From SZUA-36 sp963801195 (lineage in GTDB: Bacteria; Pseudomonadota; Gammaproteobacteria; Xanthomonadales; SZUA-36): 64,000 nucleotides of DNA. Both the position numbers and the translations under genes were made by a program. The notes beneath the pieces are model-generated. The model saw nothing but the letters and a program-made list of their open reading frames with translations, was not told the DNA's origin and made no database searches. The DNA is taken from positions 62,001 through 126,000 of the forward strand of contig CAWDDX010000005.1 in the NCBI GenBank assembly GCA_963801195.1, given 5' to 3'. Shown piece by piece: positions 37,788 to 47,036 of the stretch; position 1 is the first letter of the stretch, and every line of letters begins with the position of its first letter.

Positions 37788-39263
37788 ATGTCGAAAAATG
37801 TTGTCGCACTGAGTTCCATCTTAGCCCACCATGCGCGCCGGTCTCCATCCCGACCAGCGCTTATTCTGGATAATGTCCCCATCACTTATGACGAACTGGA
37901 CGCACGCACGAACCGGCGTGCGCGGTTGATGGCCGAGCATGGCGTTGGTCATGGCGACTTGGTCACGGTTGCACTCCCCAATGGCCTCGAGTTTTACGAA
38001 ACCACCTTTGCAATCTGGAAACTGGGTGCAATTCCGAATATTGTTTCTGCCAAGCTCGCGCATCCGGAAATGGATGCGATCCTGGAGATTGTCCGCCCCA
38101 GTCTGTATGTGGGCACTCCACCAGGCCCCAGCATTCCGACGCTCAAATGTGACGAAGGTGCGCTTGACCAATATTCCACTAATCCTCTGCCGGAAGCCGT
38201 TTCCCCCCACTGGAAAGCGATGACGAGCGGCGGTTCCACCGGGCGACCGAAGGTGATCGTCGATGCCATGCCGGCATATTGGAACCCGGAAGAGGGCTTT
38301 CTCTGCCAGCAACCCGGCGACGTCATCCTCAACCCCGGACCGCTCTATCACAATGCCCCGTTCCACTGCATCACCATGGGGATGTTCGTGGGCAGCACGA
38401 TTGTCGAAATGGGCAAGTTCGATGCAGAGCGCGCGCTCGAACTCATCGAAGCCCACAATGTGACCTGGGTGACGATGGTGCCGACAATGATGCACCGAAT
38501 CTGGCGCCTGGGACCTGATGTTTTGCCTCGCTTCACGCTGCCCAGCCTGCGCATGATGATGCATATGGCGGCGCCTTGTGCCGCATGGCTCAAAGAGGCA
38601 TGGATCGACTGGCTCGGGAGCGAGCGGGTCTGGGAGTATTACGGTACGACCGAAGGAACCGGATCGACGCTGATCTCGGGCACGGACTGGTTGACCCATC
38701 GCGGCTCGGTGGGTCGCGCGCGTGACGGGTATGCGATAAAGATTTTGGATAAAAATGGGCGGGAGTGCCGGACCGGTGAGGTCGGCGAAATCTATTGCCT
38801 CCCGCAGGGCGGTGCGGGATCGACTTATCACTACCTGGGAAGCGAGCCCAAGCGAATCGGCGAATGGGAGTCGCCTGGTGACTTGGGCTATATGGATGAG
38901 GACGGTTATTTATATCTTTCCGACCGTCGCAATGATCTGATCATTTCCGGTGGTGCGAACATTTATCCGGCCGAGGTCGAGGCAGCGATCGATGCACATC
39001 CGGCCGTGAAGGGCAGCGCGGTGATTGGGCTGCCAGACGAGGACTGGGGGGCTCGAGTCCATGCGGTCGTTCAGCCGGTCGAGGGCGCATCGCTGGATAG
39101 TGCGGAACTTCTTGAATTCGTTGCCGAGCGATTGACGCACTTCAAGTTGCCCAAGAGTATCGAGTTTACCAAAGAGCCATTACGCGACGAAGCTGGAAAG
39201 GTGCGCCGGACCGCACTTCGCAACGCAAGGCTGAAAGCAGCGGGACAAGACGCCTCGACTTGA
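37788..39263 (+). CDS. Acyl-CoA synthetase (AMP-forming, ANL superfamily)
   Basis: Activates a carboxylic acid to its acyl-AMP and then the CoA ester. The ATG at 37788 follows AAGGAGG with good spacing and gives 491 residues; the longer frame from 37695 is less likely. The P-loop-like TSGGSTGRPK lies at 146-155. The adenylate motif YYGTTEGTGST, the DRRNDLIISGGANIYPAEVE hinge and the catalytic Lys471 (AGKVRR) are all present. Overall it resembles bile-acid or cyclohexane-carboxylate-type ligases, but the substrate cannot be assigned. With the downstream esterases and beta-oxidation genes it fits a catabolic entry step. A short copy of its last codons recurs at 40980. Confidence 0.88.
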   Translation: MSKNVVALSSILAHHARRSPSRPALILDNVPITYDELDARTNRRARLMAEHGVGHGDLVTVALPNGLEFYETTFAIWKLGAIPNIVSAKLAHPEMDAILEIVRPSLYVGTPPGPSIPTLKCDEGALDQYSTNPLPEAVSPHWKAMTSGGSTGRPKVIVDAMPAYWNPEEGFLCQQPGDVILNPGPLYHNAPFHCITMGMFVGSTIVEMGKFDAERALELIEAHNVTWVTMVPTMMHRIWRLGPDVLPRFTLPSLRMMMHMAAPCAAWLKEAWIDWLGSERVWEYYGTTEGTGSTLISGTDWLTHRGSVGRARDGYAIKILDKNGRECRTGEVGEIYCLPQGGAGSTYHYLGSEPKRIGEWESPGDLGYMDEDGYLYLSDRRNDLIISGGANIYPAEVEAAIDAHPAVKGSAVIGLPDEDWGARVHAVVQPVEGASLDSAELLEFVAERLTHFKLPKSIEFTKEPLRDEAGKVRRTALRNARLKAAGQDAST

Positions 39264-39310
39264 AGTCAAAGCCGGGTTAAGGTCGGTCTCATCCCGATAT
39301 CGACTTCTTG

Positions 39311-39540
39311 ATGGATTATGGCATCCGCGATAGCCACCTGTATCTTGCTGCCGTTGTGGCGATCTGTTCTACCGCGCCACTTTTCACCCAGGAGGCGCCG
39401 CCAGTTGACGCGCCCGAGCGCTTCTTGCGCGGTGCCATTTCGGATGACGTTAACATTTTCCGTGGCATTCCGTATATGCACCCGTCCGAGATCGATATCT
39501 GGGGCGGCTTCCAGGACGCGGTATGCCAGTGTCCGGGAAG
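39311..39540 (+). pseudogene. 5' remnant of a type-B carboxylesterase
   Basis: The start encodes a signal-like segment and then DDVNIFRGIPYM, followed by GGFQDAVCQCP. This corresponds to the first 85 residues of the intact esterase at 47037 (GDVSIFRGIPYVLPP, WEGVRDATQFGIACP), with an internal deletion. Nothing of the catalytic core remains. Confidence 0.6.
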
Positions 39541-39678
39541 GAGAACACCATTGTCAATGCGTATTCCTCAACAAACACCATGACGTTTTTGCGTGCCTTG
39601 ATGCTAGCTAATCGAGGGCAACTCGATTTGGGCTCCCCTGTCTCCGAATACTGGCCTTAATTTGCTGCTACCATATGG
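39541..39678 (+). pseudogene. remnant of a beta-lactamase-fold serine hydrolase
   Basis: In frame from 39541 the sequence reads YSSTNTMTFLRALMLANRGQ, then LDLGSPVSEYWP and a stop followed by FAA. Functional relatives carry YSTTKTM and WPEFAA. The active-site lysine of SxxK has become Asn, and a Glu codon has become TAA. No usable frame continues. 39679-39914 may hold more of this dead gene (EALAAAVYESVAAP-like) but is too decayed to call. Confidence 0.6.
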
Positions 39679-39914
39679 ACGATGACATTATCGAGAGTCC
39701 CTGAGACGAAGCGCTGGCTGCAGCGGTCTATGAATCTGTTGCAGCGCCATAGGCGATGCTGATGGTGGGCGTGGGACACACTTTCTCGCTGATGTACTTC
39801 GGCCTTCGCCGTCTTCGCTATTCCTGTACTCAGGTCCACCCGCCGCTAATGATGCTACTGGGTCTAGTTTCACTGTATTTTCGGCTTTAAACCCGAATAA
39901 TAAGGAAAAGGATA

Positions 39915-40933
39915 ATGGCCTTAAAAAAAACATTTTCGTTGACTAGCGCTATGATACTTACCTTTTCGGCATTATCGGCAACTCAGATTTCTGCAGACGA
40001 GTCGAAAATGAGCGTTTTTGCGAAATTTGAATCTGCTCCGGAAGGCGTGTGTATCGACTCAAAAGGGACTATTTTCGCCACCATAATTGGCACTGGTGAA
40101 GTTGTTGAATTGGAAGGCAATATAAAAGCCCGCCATATAGCCTGGGTGCCATCGAAGGAAGATTCGGGAAAGGGGTTGGCCGTCGGGTGTGAAGCGGATA
40201 ATGATGACAATATTCTGATCGCTTACACAGAGATTTCATTTAAGTATTTCAATCTGTTTAATCCGCGGATCCAGCTTGTGGTGACGTCACTGTCACGAAA
40301 AGCGGTGTCTATAAAATCGATGCCAAGACCAAAAAAGTTACAAAAGTACTGAACAGAGCAGACGGCTGGCCGAATTGTTTTCCTGACGATATAGACGTGG
40401 ATCGCGAGGGAAATATCTACGTTTCTGATTTAACCTATTCTGGTATCTGGAAAATCAATACAAAAAGGGAAGTCACGATATGGTCGGCTGATCCTTTGCT
40501 GAATTTTTCAGATCCATCATTCCCAATGGGCGTCAATGTGATTGTTCTGGACAAGGCGCAGGAAAATATCTATGCAGCCACCTCTACGGTGGAAGGCTTA
40601 ATTGTAAGGATTCCCATCAATAAGGATGGCAGTGCAGGCAAGGCGGTTATTCATTCTCGGGGGCATACTTATTTTGATGGCATTGAGATCGACGACGATG
40701 GATATATTTTTGCATCAGAACCTGCTCTGAACCAAATTATCGTTGTCTCGCCGAAGGTTGGTTTTGTTGGGTATACACCGCGGAAGGTAATCGCCAGGGG
40801 AAATCCTTTGCGAGGGCCAACCAGTATTGTGCTGCGTAACGGAGTGCTTTACACCTCAAATTTAGGTTTCGGCTTGCCCGAAGAAGCAAAATTCAACACC
40901 GTTATTGAAATCAAGGATTTCACCAGGGAATAA
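39915..40933 (+). CDS. Secreted SMP-30/NHL-type beta-propeller protein, one frameshift
   Basis: The ATG follows AAGGA and opens a signal peptide cleaving near ISADES. The mature chain shows propeller blades such as SAPEGVCIDSKGTIFATIIG, DDIDVDREGNIYVSDLTYSG and FDGIEIDDDGYIFASEPALN. This is the pattern of SMP-30/gluconolactonase or NHL proteins. At about 40267 the frame drops by one base. Adding a G to the GG in ccgcggatcc joins NP to DPACGDVTVTKSGVYKIDAK. Repaired length is about 339. The role may be a lactonase or strictosidine-synthase-like hydrolase, or only a binding propeller. The missing base may be an error or an early lesion. Confidence 0.65.
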
Positions 40934-40979
40934 TTCGGATATTCACCACTCTAACTGGCAACCAGATCCCCGCATTTCG

Positions 40980-41021
40980 CCCGCAAGACTGAAAACGGCA
41001 GGACAAGACGTCTCGACTTAA
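40980..41021 (+). pseudogene. duplicated 3' end of the acyl-CoA ligase gene
   Basis: Reads PARLKTAGQDVST then stop, against NARLKAAGQDAST at the end of the ligase at 39225-39263. The DNA match is about 85 percent over 40 bases and fades into the next 40. It is a relic of a second ligase copy lying against the end of the tetR gene. Confidence 0.6.
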
Positions 41022-41049
41022 AGTTAAAATTACATTACGGCTTGTAGGT

Positions 41050-41742
41050 TCACCCCGACTTCGATTTTCCGCTCCTGTAAATAGCGTCGAATCCGCCTGC
41101 CATGAAGGTCACGAACCGTTCGCGAACCGCCTCGAAGTCATCGGAAGCGCACAAACCGCCCGACAGGCGATCGATGCGGCCGGTTTGTGACAGAATCAGC
41201 GTGTAGGCGCCGGAAGTGAACTGGAAAGACCAGAAGAGATCCTCGGGCTCCGCATCAGGCAATGCCTTCTGCAGGAGGCCAATGAGGCGTAACACCAGCG
41301 GGTCGAAATAGATAGCCATCTTCTCGGTGCCGTAGCCGGGCGCATTGTTCACCTTCGCAAAAATGCGGCCGAAATTACGCCAGCCTTCCTCGTCACCAAT
41401 GTATACGTCGAACGCCCCGTCATAGTAGGCACTAAGCGCCCCTTCAACCGTCGGATGATCTCCGACCTCCTCTTCGTAGGCGTCCAGTCCGGCAGTCCGC
41501 GTGGCAATCGCGTACTCCATACGGCGTTCAAAGACGCGATCGAAAAGCTCCTTTTTACCGTCGAAGTAGTAGTGGATCAGCGCAGGGTGGATGCCAATCC
41601 CATCGGCGACATCCTTGATCGTAACCCCGAAGTAACCGAGTTGAGAGAAAAGGTCTTCAGCCGTGTCGAGAATCAGCTTCAGGGTTGCAGCACGTTGCTC
41701 GGCGCGTGTGCGGCGACCCCTAATTTTCGGTGCTCCTACCAT
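41050..41742 (-). CDS. TetR-family transcriptional regulator
   Basis: 230 residues with an N-terminal helix-turn-helix at about 22-68 (ILDTAEDLFSQLGYFGVTIKD, IGIHPALIHYYFDGKKELF) and a ligand-binding C-terminal domain. It is divergent from the first TonB receptor, with 285 bases between the starts, so it probably controls that receptor and itself. Direct and inverted repeats in the gap are candidate operators. The ligand is probably related to the transported or degraded compound (inference). Confidence 0.88.
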   Translation of the reverse strand: MVGAPKIRGRRTRAEQRAATLKLILDTAEDLFSQLGYFGVTIKDVADGIGIHPALIHYYFDGKKELFDRVFERRMEYAIATRTAGLDAYEEEVGDHPTVEGALSAYYDGAFDVYIGDEEGWRNFGRIFAKVNNAPGYGTEKMAIYFDPLVLRLIGLLQKALPDAEPEDLFWSFQFTSGAYTLILSQTGRIDRLSGGLCASDDFEAVRERFVTFMAGGFDAIYRSGKSKSG

Positions 41743-41877
41743 AAACCCTTATTCCTTCTCTAATGGAAAAGTCTGAAGCAACTTACCTGATCATAACAGG
41801 AAAGATGATTATGCGGCGGTTTTATCCAGTCAAAAAAACGGGATGTTTGTGAGGATATCTTACTTCAATTACTTCTG

Positions 41878-41932
41878 AAATTTAATTTAGTGCTAAAATT
41901 TAATTTAGTCATGAATTAATATATTGACTAAA
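41878..41932. promoter_or_regulatory. candidate TetR operators and promoter of the TonB receptor
   Basis: AAATTTAATTTAGT occurs twice, at 41878 and 41896, 18 bases apart. TTTAGTC (41904-41910) and GACTAAA (41926-41932) form a 7-bp inverted repeat. A possible -35 TTGACT (41925-41930) with TAGCTT 17 bases later overlaps the palindrome, a layout suited to repression. Confidence 0.5.
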
Positions 41933-42027
41933 CGTCTACTTTGGGGTAGCTTGCAGGACGAGTCTAAGGGCCGAGTGGCTCAGACATGTTGAAAAAGCGG
42001 ACATATTTGGGAGGCAGGAGGAGAATA

Positions 42028-44697
42028 ATGAGTACAACTTCCAAGCTGATTAAATTGATTTCGTGTGCCCTGGCGATCACATTCTTGATGGCGGGCGCAT
42101 CTATTGCCTCAGCGCAACAACTTTCCTCTTCAGACCAGGATTCGGACGAGAATGCGTCGAGTGCCGACGCTGAATCTCCCGAGTCGGATGTACTTGAAGA
42201 AGTCATTGTCACTGGAACGTATATCCGGGGTATCAAACCGGTCGGTTCGGAGTTAGTCGAGATCTCGCGTGATGACATCAATGCCATCGGCGCTTCGACG
42301 ACCCCGGAACTGCTCGCCAATGCACCGTTGCTCAACAGCTTCAACACGGCGCCCCGGGCCAGTGCGGGGGGGTTCGCCTCATTTGCACCTGGACTTCGCG
42401 AGTTGCCGTCAACCTCGACGCTGTTGCTGATGAACGGTCACCGGCTGGTCGGTGTGTCCGCCCAGGAGACAAATCCGGACTACCCGAACATCCCGGACCT
42501 GGCGATCGAGCGGGTGGAAATCGTCGCTGACGGCGCTTCGGCGGTATATGGTGCGGACGCCATCGCGGGTGTCGTGAATTTCATCACCCGGGAAACGGCT
42601 GACGACTTCGAATACTCCGTCCGCTACGGATCGGCCGACGACTATTCCGAATTTTCGGCCAGCGTGCTGGGCGGGTATGAATGGGACGGCGGATCCATAT
42701 TGGCGGCGTACCAGTATACGGATAACGACAATATAGTCGCCCGTGACCGGGATTACCGTGTACTGGACTTCCGCCCGTGGGGCGGCATCGACACGCGTTC
42801 GGTCAATTGCCCTCAGGCCAATGTGCGGATGCTGTCGACCGGCACGATAAATTACGCGACGCCGGACCTCGTTCCCAACACGACGAACTTTTGCGACGCC
42901 GGCGCTCCCATCGACCTGTATCCGAGTTCGCGCCTGCACATGGCGTTGGTGACGGCCAAGCAGGACCTGGGCGACAACGCCACTTTGTGGGGTGATTTGC
43001 TCTACTCGGACCGTGACGACAAAATTCACGTGGCGCCGCCCGCACAGACGTTGGGCATCCTCTATACCAACCCGTTCTTCAAGGCGCCGGCGGGCAGTAT
43101 GGATTTCTATGAAACGGTTCTGTTCCGCATGGACAATCTATTTGGATCCGACCAGCTTACACAAACCGACCGCACGAAGGTCGGCAACTCGTCGGCGGGT
43201 ATCGACATACAGTTGAAAGGCGATTTCAACCTGAGCGTCTACGGCACCTACGACTGGTCGTCTAACGACGCGTTCCAGCCCGGGGTCAACGCCGTCGCGC
43301 TGGCGGCGGCAGCGGCCGGTACGACACCTGATACGGCGCTGGACCCGTTCGGGAATGGCACCTCTCCCGCAGTTGCCGCCGTCATAACCGACAACCCGAC
43401 TGCGGTTACGATCAATCAGCGTAATTACGTTGGCGCAACCAAAATCGACGGACCCCTGGCTGAACTTCCGGCTGGAGAGCTGAAATTTGCAGCTGGCCTC
43501 GAGTATCGGCGCGAGACATTTTCCCAACGCGGCTACGTGGGCACGACACCCGTTCCGGAAGATCTGGACAGGAATATCTACTCCGTCTTCGGTGAGGTAT
43601 ACGTACCGATTTTCGGTGATGGCAATGAAGCCAAACTGCTGCATTCACTATCTTTGTCGGTGTCCGGACGATATGACCATTACAGCGATTTCGGATCGAC
43701 GACCAATCCGAAAGTGGGGCTCGTCTGGCAACCCGTGGAGGACCTGACTTTCCGAGGTACGGCCGGTCGTTCATTCAGGGCCCCGGGTCTGCGCCAGGTT
43801 GGTGCGACCGTCGGCTCCGTCTACCTCCCGGCGGCCTATGCGGCCATCCTTGCCTTTGACCCCACCCGGGGCACGGCACAGGTCGACACCATTTACCTGA
43901 TCGGCGGCAATGCCGGACTAGAGCCTGAAACTGCCAAAACCTATTCATTCGGCATTGACTGGAATCCTTCGTTCCTGCCTGATTTGCATGCGGGCCTGAC
44001 TTACTACGACATCAATTTCGAAGGTGCAATCTCGACTCCATCGGCCGCTTTGCTGTTTTCGGATCCATCATTGGATGCTGCGAAAATCATCCGCGATCCG
44101 ACAGCTACCGAGGTACAGGATTTCCTGACTGACGCCAACGCCGTACCGATCAATTTGCCGATCCCTCTGCCGACGATTGGAAACCTGCTGGACCAACGTC
44201 TCGGCAATTTCGGTATCCGCGACACCAACGGCCTTGACTACAATGTCAGCTACAACTGGTCAACGGGCTTCGGTACGGTATTCACGGGCCTGACCGGCAC
44301 CTATATCCTCAGTTACGACACGCAGCTTTCGCCGGCAAGCGATGCAACGGACAGCTTGAAACTCGGTGTACCCCAGTCGAAATTCCGGTTCTCAGCCGGA
44401 TTGCTGGCGGGTAAATGGAGCTTTGCGGGCTATGTCAATTACCGCAGTGGGGTCACAAACACATTCAACACGCCGACTGGCCTGGGCGTGTACAAGGCCA
44501 ATTCGTACACGACCGTCGATTTACGCGCTTCGGTGACCTTGCCGTTTGGCGGCTTTATGGAAGGCACGGACCTGATTCTGCAGGTCAACGATCTGTTCGA
44601 TCAGGATCCGCCGTTCTTCCCCGGCAATGACGGCATCGGCGGCCCCTATAATCCAATCGGGCGTTTCGTGGCTCTCAATCTGCGAAAGACCTTGTAG
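42028..44697 (+). CDS. TonB-dependent outer-membrane receptor
   Basis: 889 residues starting at an ATG six bases after AGGAGG. The signal peptide ends ASIASAQQ. An acidic linker precedes the TonB box EEVIVTG (57-63). The plug domain follows (about 65-185; ANAPLLNSFNTAPRASAGGFASF, IERVEIVADGASAVYGADAIAGVV). A 22-strand barrel then runs to the C-terminus (FRGTAGRSFRAPGLRQV, YSFGIDWNPSFLPDLHAGLTYYD). It is intact, unlike the second receptor at 55860. The plug type is common in receptors for organic substrates as well as siderophores. The adjacent hydrolases favour an organic ester or glycoside. Confidence 0.92.
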   Translation: MSTTSKLIKLISCALAITFLMAGASIASAQQLSSSDQDSDENASSADAESPESDVLEEVIVTGTYIRGIKPVGSELVEISRDDINAIGASTTPELLANAPLLNSFNTAPRASAGGFASFAPGLRELPSTSTLLLMNGHRLVGVSAQETNPDYPNIPDLAIERVEIVADGASAVYGADAIAGVVNFITRETADDFEYSVRYGSADDYSEFSASVLGGYEWDGGSILAAYQYTDNDNIVARDRDYRVLDFRPWGGIDTRSVNCPQANVRMLSTGTINYATPDLVPNTTNFCDAGAPIDLYPSSRLHMALVTAKQDLGDNATLWGDLLYSDRDDKIHVAPPAQTLGILYTNPFFKAPAGSMDFYETVLFRMDNLFGSDQLTQTDRTKVGNSSAGIDIQLKGDFNLSVYGTYDWSSNDAFQPGVNAVALAAAAAGTTPDTALDPFGNGTSPAVAAVITDNPTAVTINQRNYVGATKIDGPLAELPAGELKFAAGLEYRRETFSQRGYVGTTPVPEDLDRNIYSVFGEVYVPIFGDGNEAKLLHSLSLSVSGRYDHYSDFGSTTNPKVGLVWQPVEDLTFRGTAGRSFRAPGLRQVGATVGSVYLPAAYAAILAFDPTRGTAQVDTIYLIGGNAGLEPETAKTYSFGIDWNPSFLPDLHAGLTYYDINFEGAISTPSAALLFSDPSLDAAKIIRDPTATEVQDFLTDANAVPINLPIPLPTIGNLLDQRLGNFGIRDTNGLDYNVSYNWSTGFGTVFTGLTGTYILSYDTQLSPASDATDSLKLGVPQSKFRFSAGLLAGKWSFAGYVNYRSGVTNTFNTPTGLGVYKANSYTTVDLRASVTLPFGGFMEGTDLILQVNDLFDQDPPFFPGNDGIGGPYNPIGRFVALNLRKTL

Positions 44698-44724
44698 TGA
44701 CTTTTATCGCTGCTAGCCAAATTG

Positions 44725-44763
44725 CTGCAATAGAGGGCAACCATTCGTCGACCTCTATTGCAG
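44725..44763. terminator. 12-bp perfect inverted repeat after the TonB receptor
   Basis: CTGCAATAGAGG (44725-44736) and CCTCTATTGCAG (44752-44763) flank a 15-base loop, 28 bases after the receptor stop. No T-run follows, so it may be a weak terminator, an mRNA-stabilising hairpin or an operator for the next gene. Confidence 0.5.
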
Positions 44764-44856
44764 TCCGGCGGCCAGGCAGCTGGAATGTCATTGCCCTGAC
44801 CACGATCCTTCCGAATCCCACTACTATACGGCCGTAGAGCCGACAATTGACCATTT

Positions 44857-46962
44857 ATGACCAGTGATGCCATTTGCAGTGCTCGCGGCTTTGATCCCGC
44901 TAAGCTTGCCATGGTCGGGCCTGCTCTCCAGTCATTCGTCGAATGTGGCCTGCTCGCGGGTATTGTGACACTCACATCGCGAGGCGGTGAGATCGTCCAG
45001 GCTGAGACGATTGGCTGGAGCGACATCGAAACGAACACACCAATGCGGTCCGACACACTGTTCCGCATCGCTTCGATGACCAAACCGATCACTTCGGTGG
45101 CCGCCCTGATGCTCATGGAGCAAGGCAAAATAGCACTGCAGGACCCGATCTCGCGCTGGGTTCCGGAACTCGCCAGTCCGCGCGTGTTGCGCGACGCACG
45201 GGGGGCCCTCAACAATACGGTGCACGCACAACGCGCAATTACCGTCGAGGATCTGCTCACTCATCGTTCGGGCATTGCCTACGCCTTCTTTTCGGAAGGA
45301 CCGCTCAAGCAGGCCTATGAGAAAACCCTGGGCAACCCGGCGTTGAACCGTTCGAGTCCCGACCAGTGGCTGTCCGCGCTCGGCACCCTGCCACTCGCGT
45401 ATCAGCCCGGTGAACGGTTCCACTACGGACATTCGACGGACGTGCTTGGCTTCCTGATCGGCCGGGTCGAAGGGATGCCGCTTCGCCAGGTCTTGCAGGA
45501 GCGGATATTTTCGCCGCTTGGCATGGTGGATACGGATTTCTGGCTTCCACACGAAAAGCGCAGCCGTTTGGCAAGCGTGTATAAATATGAAGAGGAGACA
45601 GGCAGGCTTGCGAAGGTCGAACCTGAGATGTATGACGAGCCGCCGGCCTATACACCGGGCGGCGGCGGGCTGATTTCATCCGCAGCGGATTATCATCGGT
45701 TTGCACGTCTGCTCCTCGGAGGAGGCGCCCTCGACGGGGTGCGTTTGTTGCAGCCGGAGACGGTTCGACTAATGCAGACCAACCGGCTGAATGACTCGCA
45801 ACGCCAGATTCCATTCGCGGGAATGGATCTCTGGCGGAAATCCGGATTTGGGCTGGGGCTCTCGACTGCCGAGGACCCGATCGACAACCCTTATACCTGC
45901 GGCGCACCAGGCTCGGTAACCTGGCCGGGTATTTTCGGTACCTGGTGGCAGGCTGACCCAGTCAATGACCTGATCATGATCTACCTGATCCAGCACGAGG
46001 TACCGGTTTCCGCAGGCGCAGGTTCAACTATCGCCACGGGAGTCGGCGCATCCGGGCGCCGTGCCTTACCCGTATACCAGCATGGCATCTATGCGGCGTT
46101 GCGGGATGGCTACACTGCTCACGTCCGTAAACCGGACATCCGTAGCACAAGTGCAGAACCGCGAGCGCTCACCGAAGGTTACGCCGACGCAGACGGCGAT
46201 CGGATCCATTATGTCGAGCAGGGCAGCGGCAGCCCGGTCCTGCTCCTCCACGGTGCGTTCGGCAGCGGAACCAACTTTATCCAGAGGGACTTCGGCGCGT
46301 TCCTCGCCGGGCGTCACCGCGTTATCGCGCCGGACTCGCTGGCTCACGGTGAAAGTGACGCCCCGGTAGACCGTGGGCGCTACGGTGCCCGTCAGCGCGC
46401 GTTTCAGCTTACCGCCGTGCTCGATGCACTGGGAATCGAACGTTTGCATGTCGTAGGTTATTCCATGGGCGGTTGGATGGCGTCCGCACTGGCAGCGTTC
46501 CATCCTGAACGGGTCGCCTCTCTCGCGATCGGCGGCTGGGACCTGGTGAACGGCATGTATACGCCTGCTGCCGTCTGGGGTCTGCCGGAAATTACCTACG
46601 AAATTCTGAGCGCAATGGTACGTCGGGATCGTCCCGAGTTGCTGGAATGGATCCGGCCGGAGAACGGGCCCGGACTGGCCGCCGCGATCGAGGAAATGAA
46701 CGATCTGGCGGGCCTGGCTGAAGCCGTCGCACGCTGCCGGGCGCCAGTTACGTTGTGGTTGGGGGAAGCTGATATATATTATGCACCGTGCGTGCAGTTT
46801 ACCGAGGCCAATAAGCTGCCACTTATCGCGCTGCCCGGCGATCACGTCTCCATGATGGAAGAACATGGCGCCGAAGCCGCCCGGCGGGTGAGTGATTTCA
46901 TTGAACGGGTTGAACGCGAAATAGCCGCTGCACCCGAAGTTGTGTTGTCACGCGGCAGCTGA
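44857..46962 (+). CDS. Two-domain hydrolase: beta-lactamase-fold esterase fused to an alpha/beta hydrolase
   Basis: 701 residues with two complete catalytic units. Residues about 15-425 form a class C beta-lactamase/EstB-like domain with SMTK (Ser73, Lys76) and Tyr190 (FHYGHSTDVLG). Residues about 440-690 form an alpha/beta hydrolase with nucleophile Ser536 (GYSMGG), Asp639 (LGEADI) and His663 (GDHVSMM). The joint near 430 has no stop, and both halves keep their catalytic residues, so this is a genuine fusion. No signal peptide is evident, hence probably cytosolic. It may cleave two bonds of one substrate in turn. It is followed by an esterase gene after 74 bases. Confidence 0.85.
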   Translation: MTSDAICSARGFDPAKLAMVGPALQSFVECGLLAGIVTLTSRGGEIVQAETIGWSDIETNTPMRSDTLFRIASMTKPITSVAALMLMEQGKIALQDPISRWVPELASPRVLRDARGALNNTVHAQRAITVEDLLTHRSGIAYAFFSEGPLKQAYEKTLGNPALNRSSPDQWLSALGTLPLAYQPGERFHYGHSTDVLGFLIGRVEGMPLRQVLQERIFSPLGMVDTDFWLPHEKRSRLASVYKYEEETGRLAKVEPEMYDEPPAYTPGGGGLISSAADYHRFARLLLGGGALDGVRLLQPETVRLMQTNRLNDSQRQIPFAGMDLWRKSGFGLGLSTAEDPIDNPYTCGAPGSVTWPGIFGTWWQADPVNDLIMIYLIQHEVPVSAGAGSTIATGVGASGRRALPVYQHGIYAALRDGYTAHVRKPDIRSTSAEPRALTEGYADADGDRIHYVEQGSGSPVLLLHGAFGSGTNFIQRDFGAFLAGRHRVIAPDSLAHGESDAPVDRGRYGARQRAFQLTAVLDALGIERLHVVGYSMGGWMASALAAFHPERVASLAIGGWDLVNGMYTPAAVWGLPEITYEILSAMVRRDRPELLEWIRPENGPGLAAAIEEMNDLAGLAEAVARCRAPVTLWLGEADIYYAPCVQFTEANKLPLIALPGDHVSMMEEHGAEAARRVSDFIERVEREIAAAPEVVLSRGS

Positions 46963-47036
46963 ATAACATGACAGGATCAAACTCGTGGTGTTGTGCTCTA
47001 TACGGCTTACCCGCGACTCAAGCGCAGAGGGCAACG

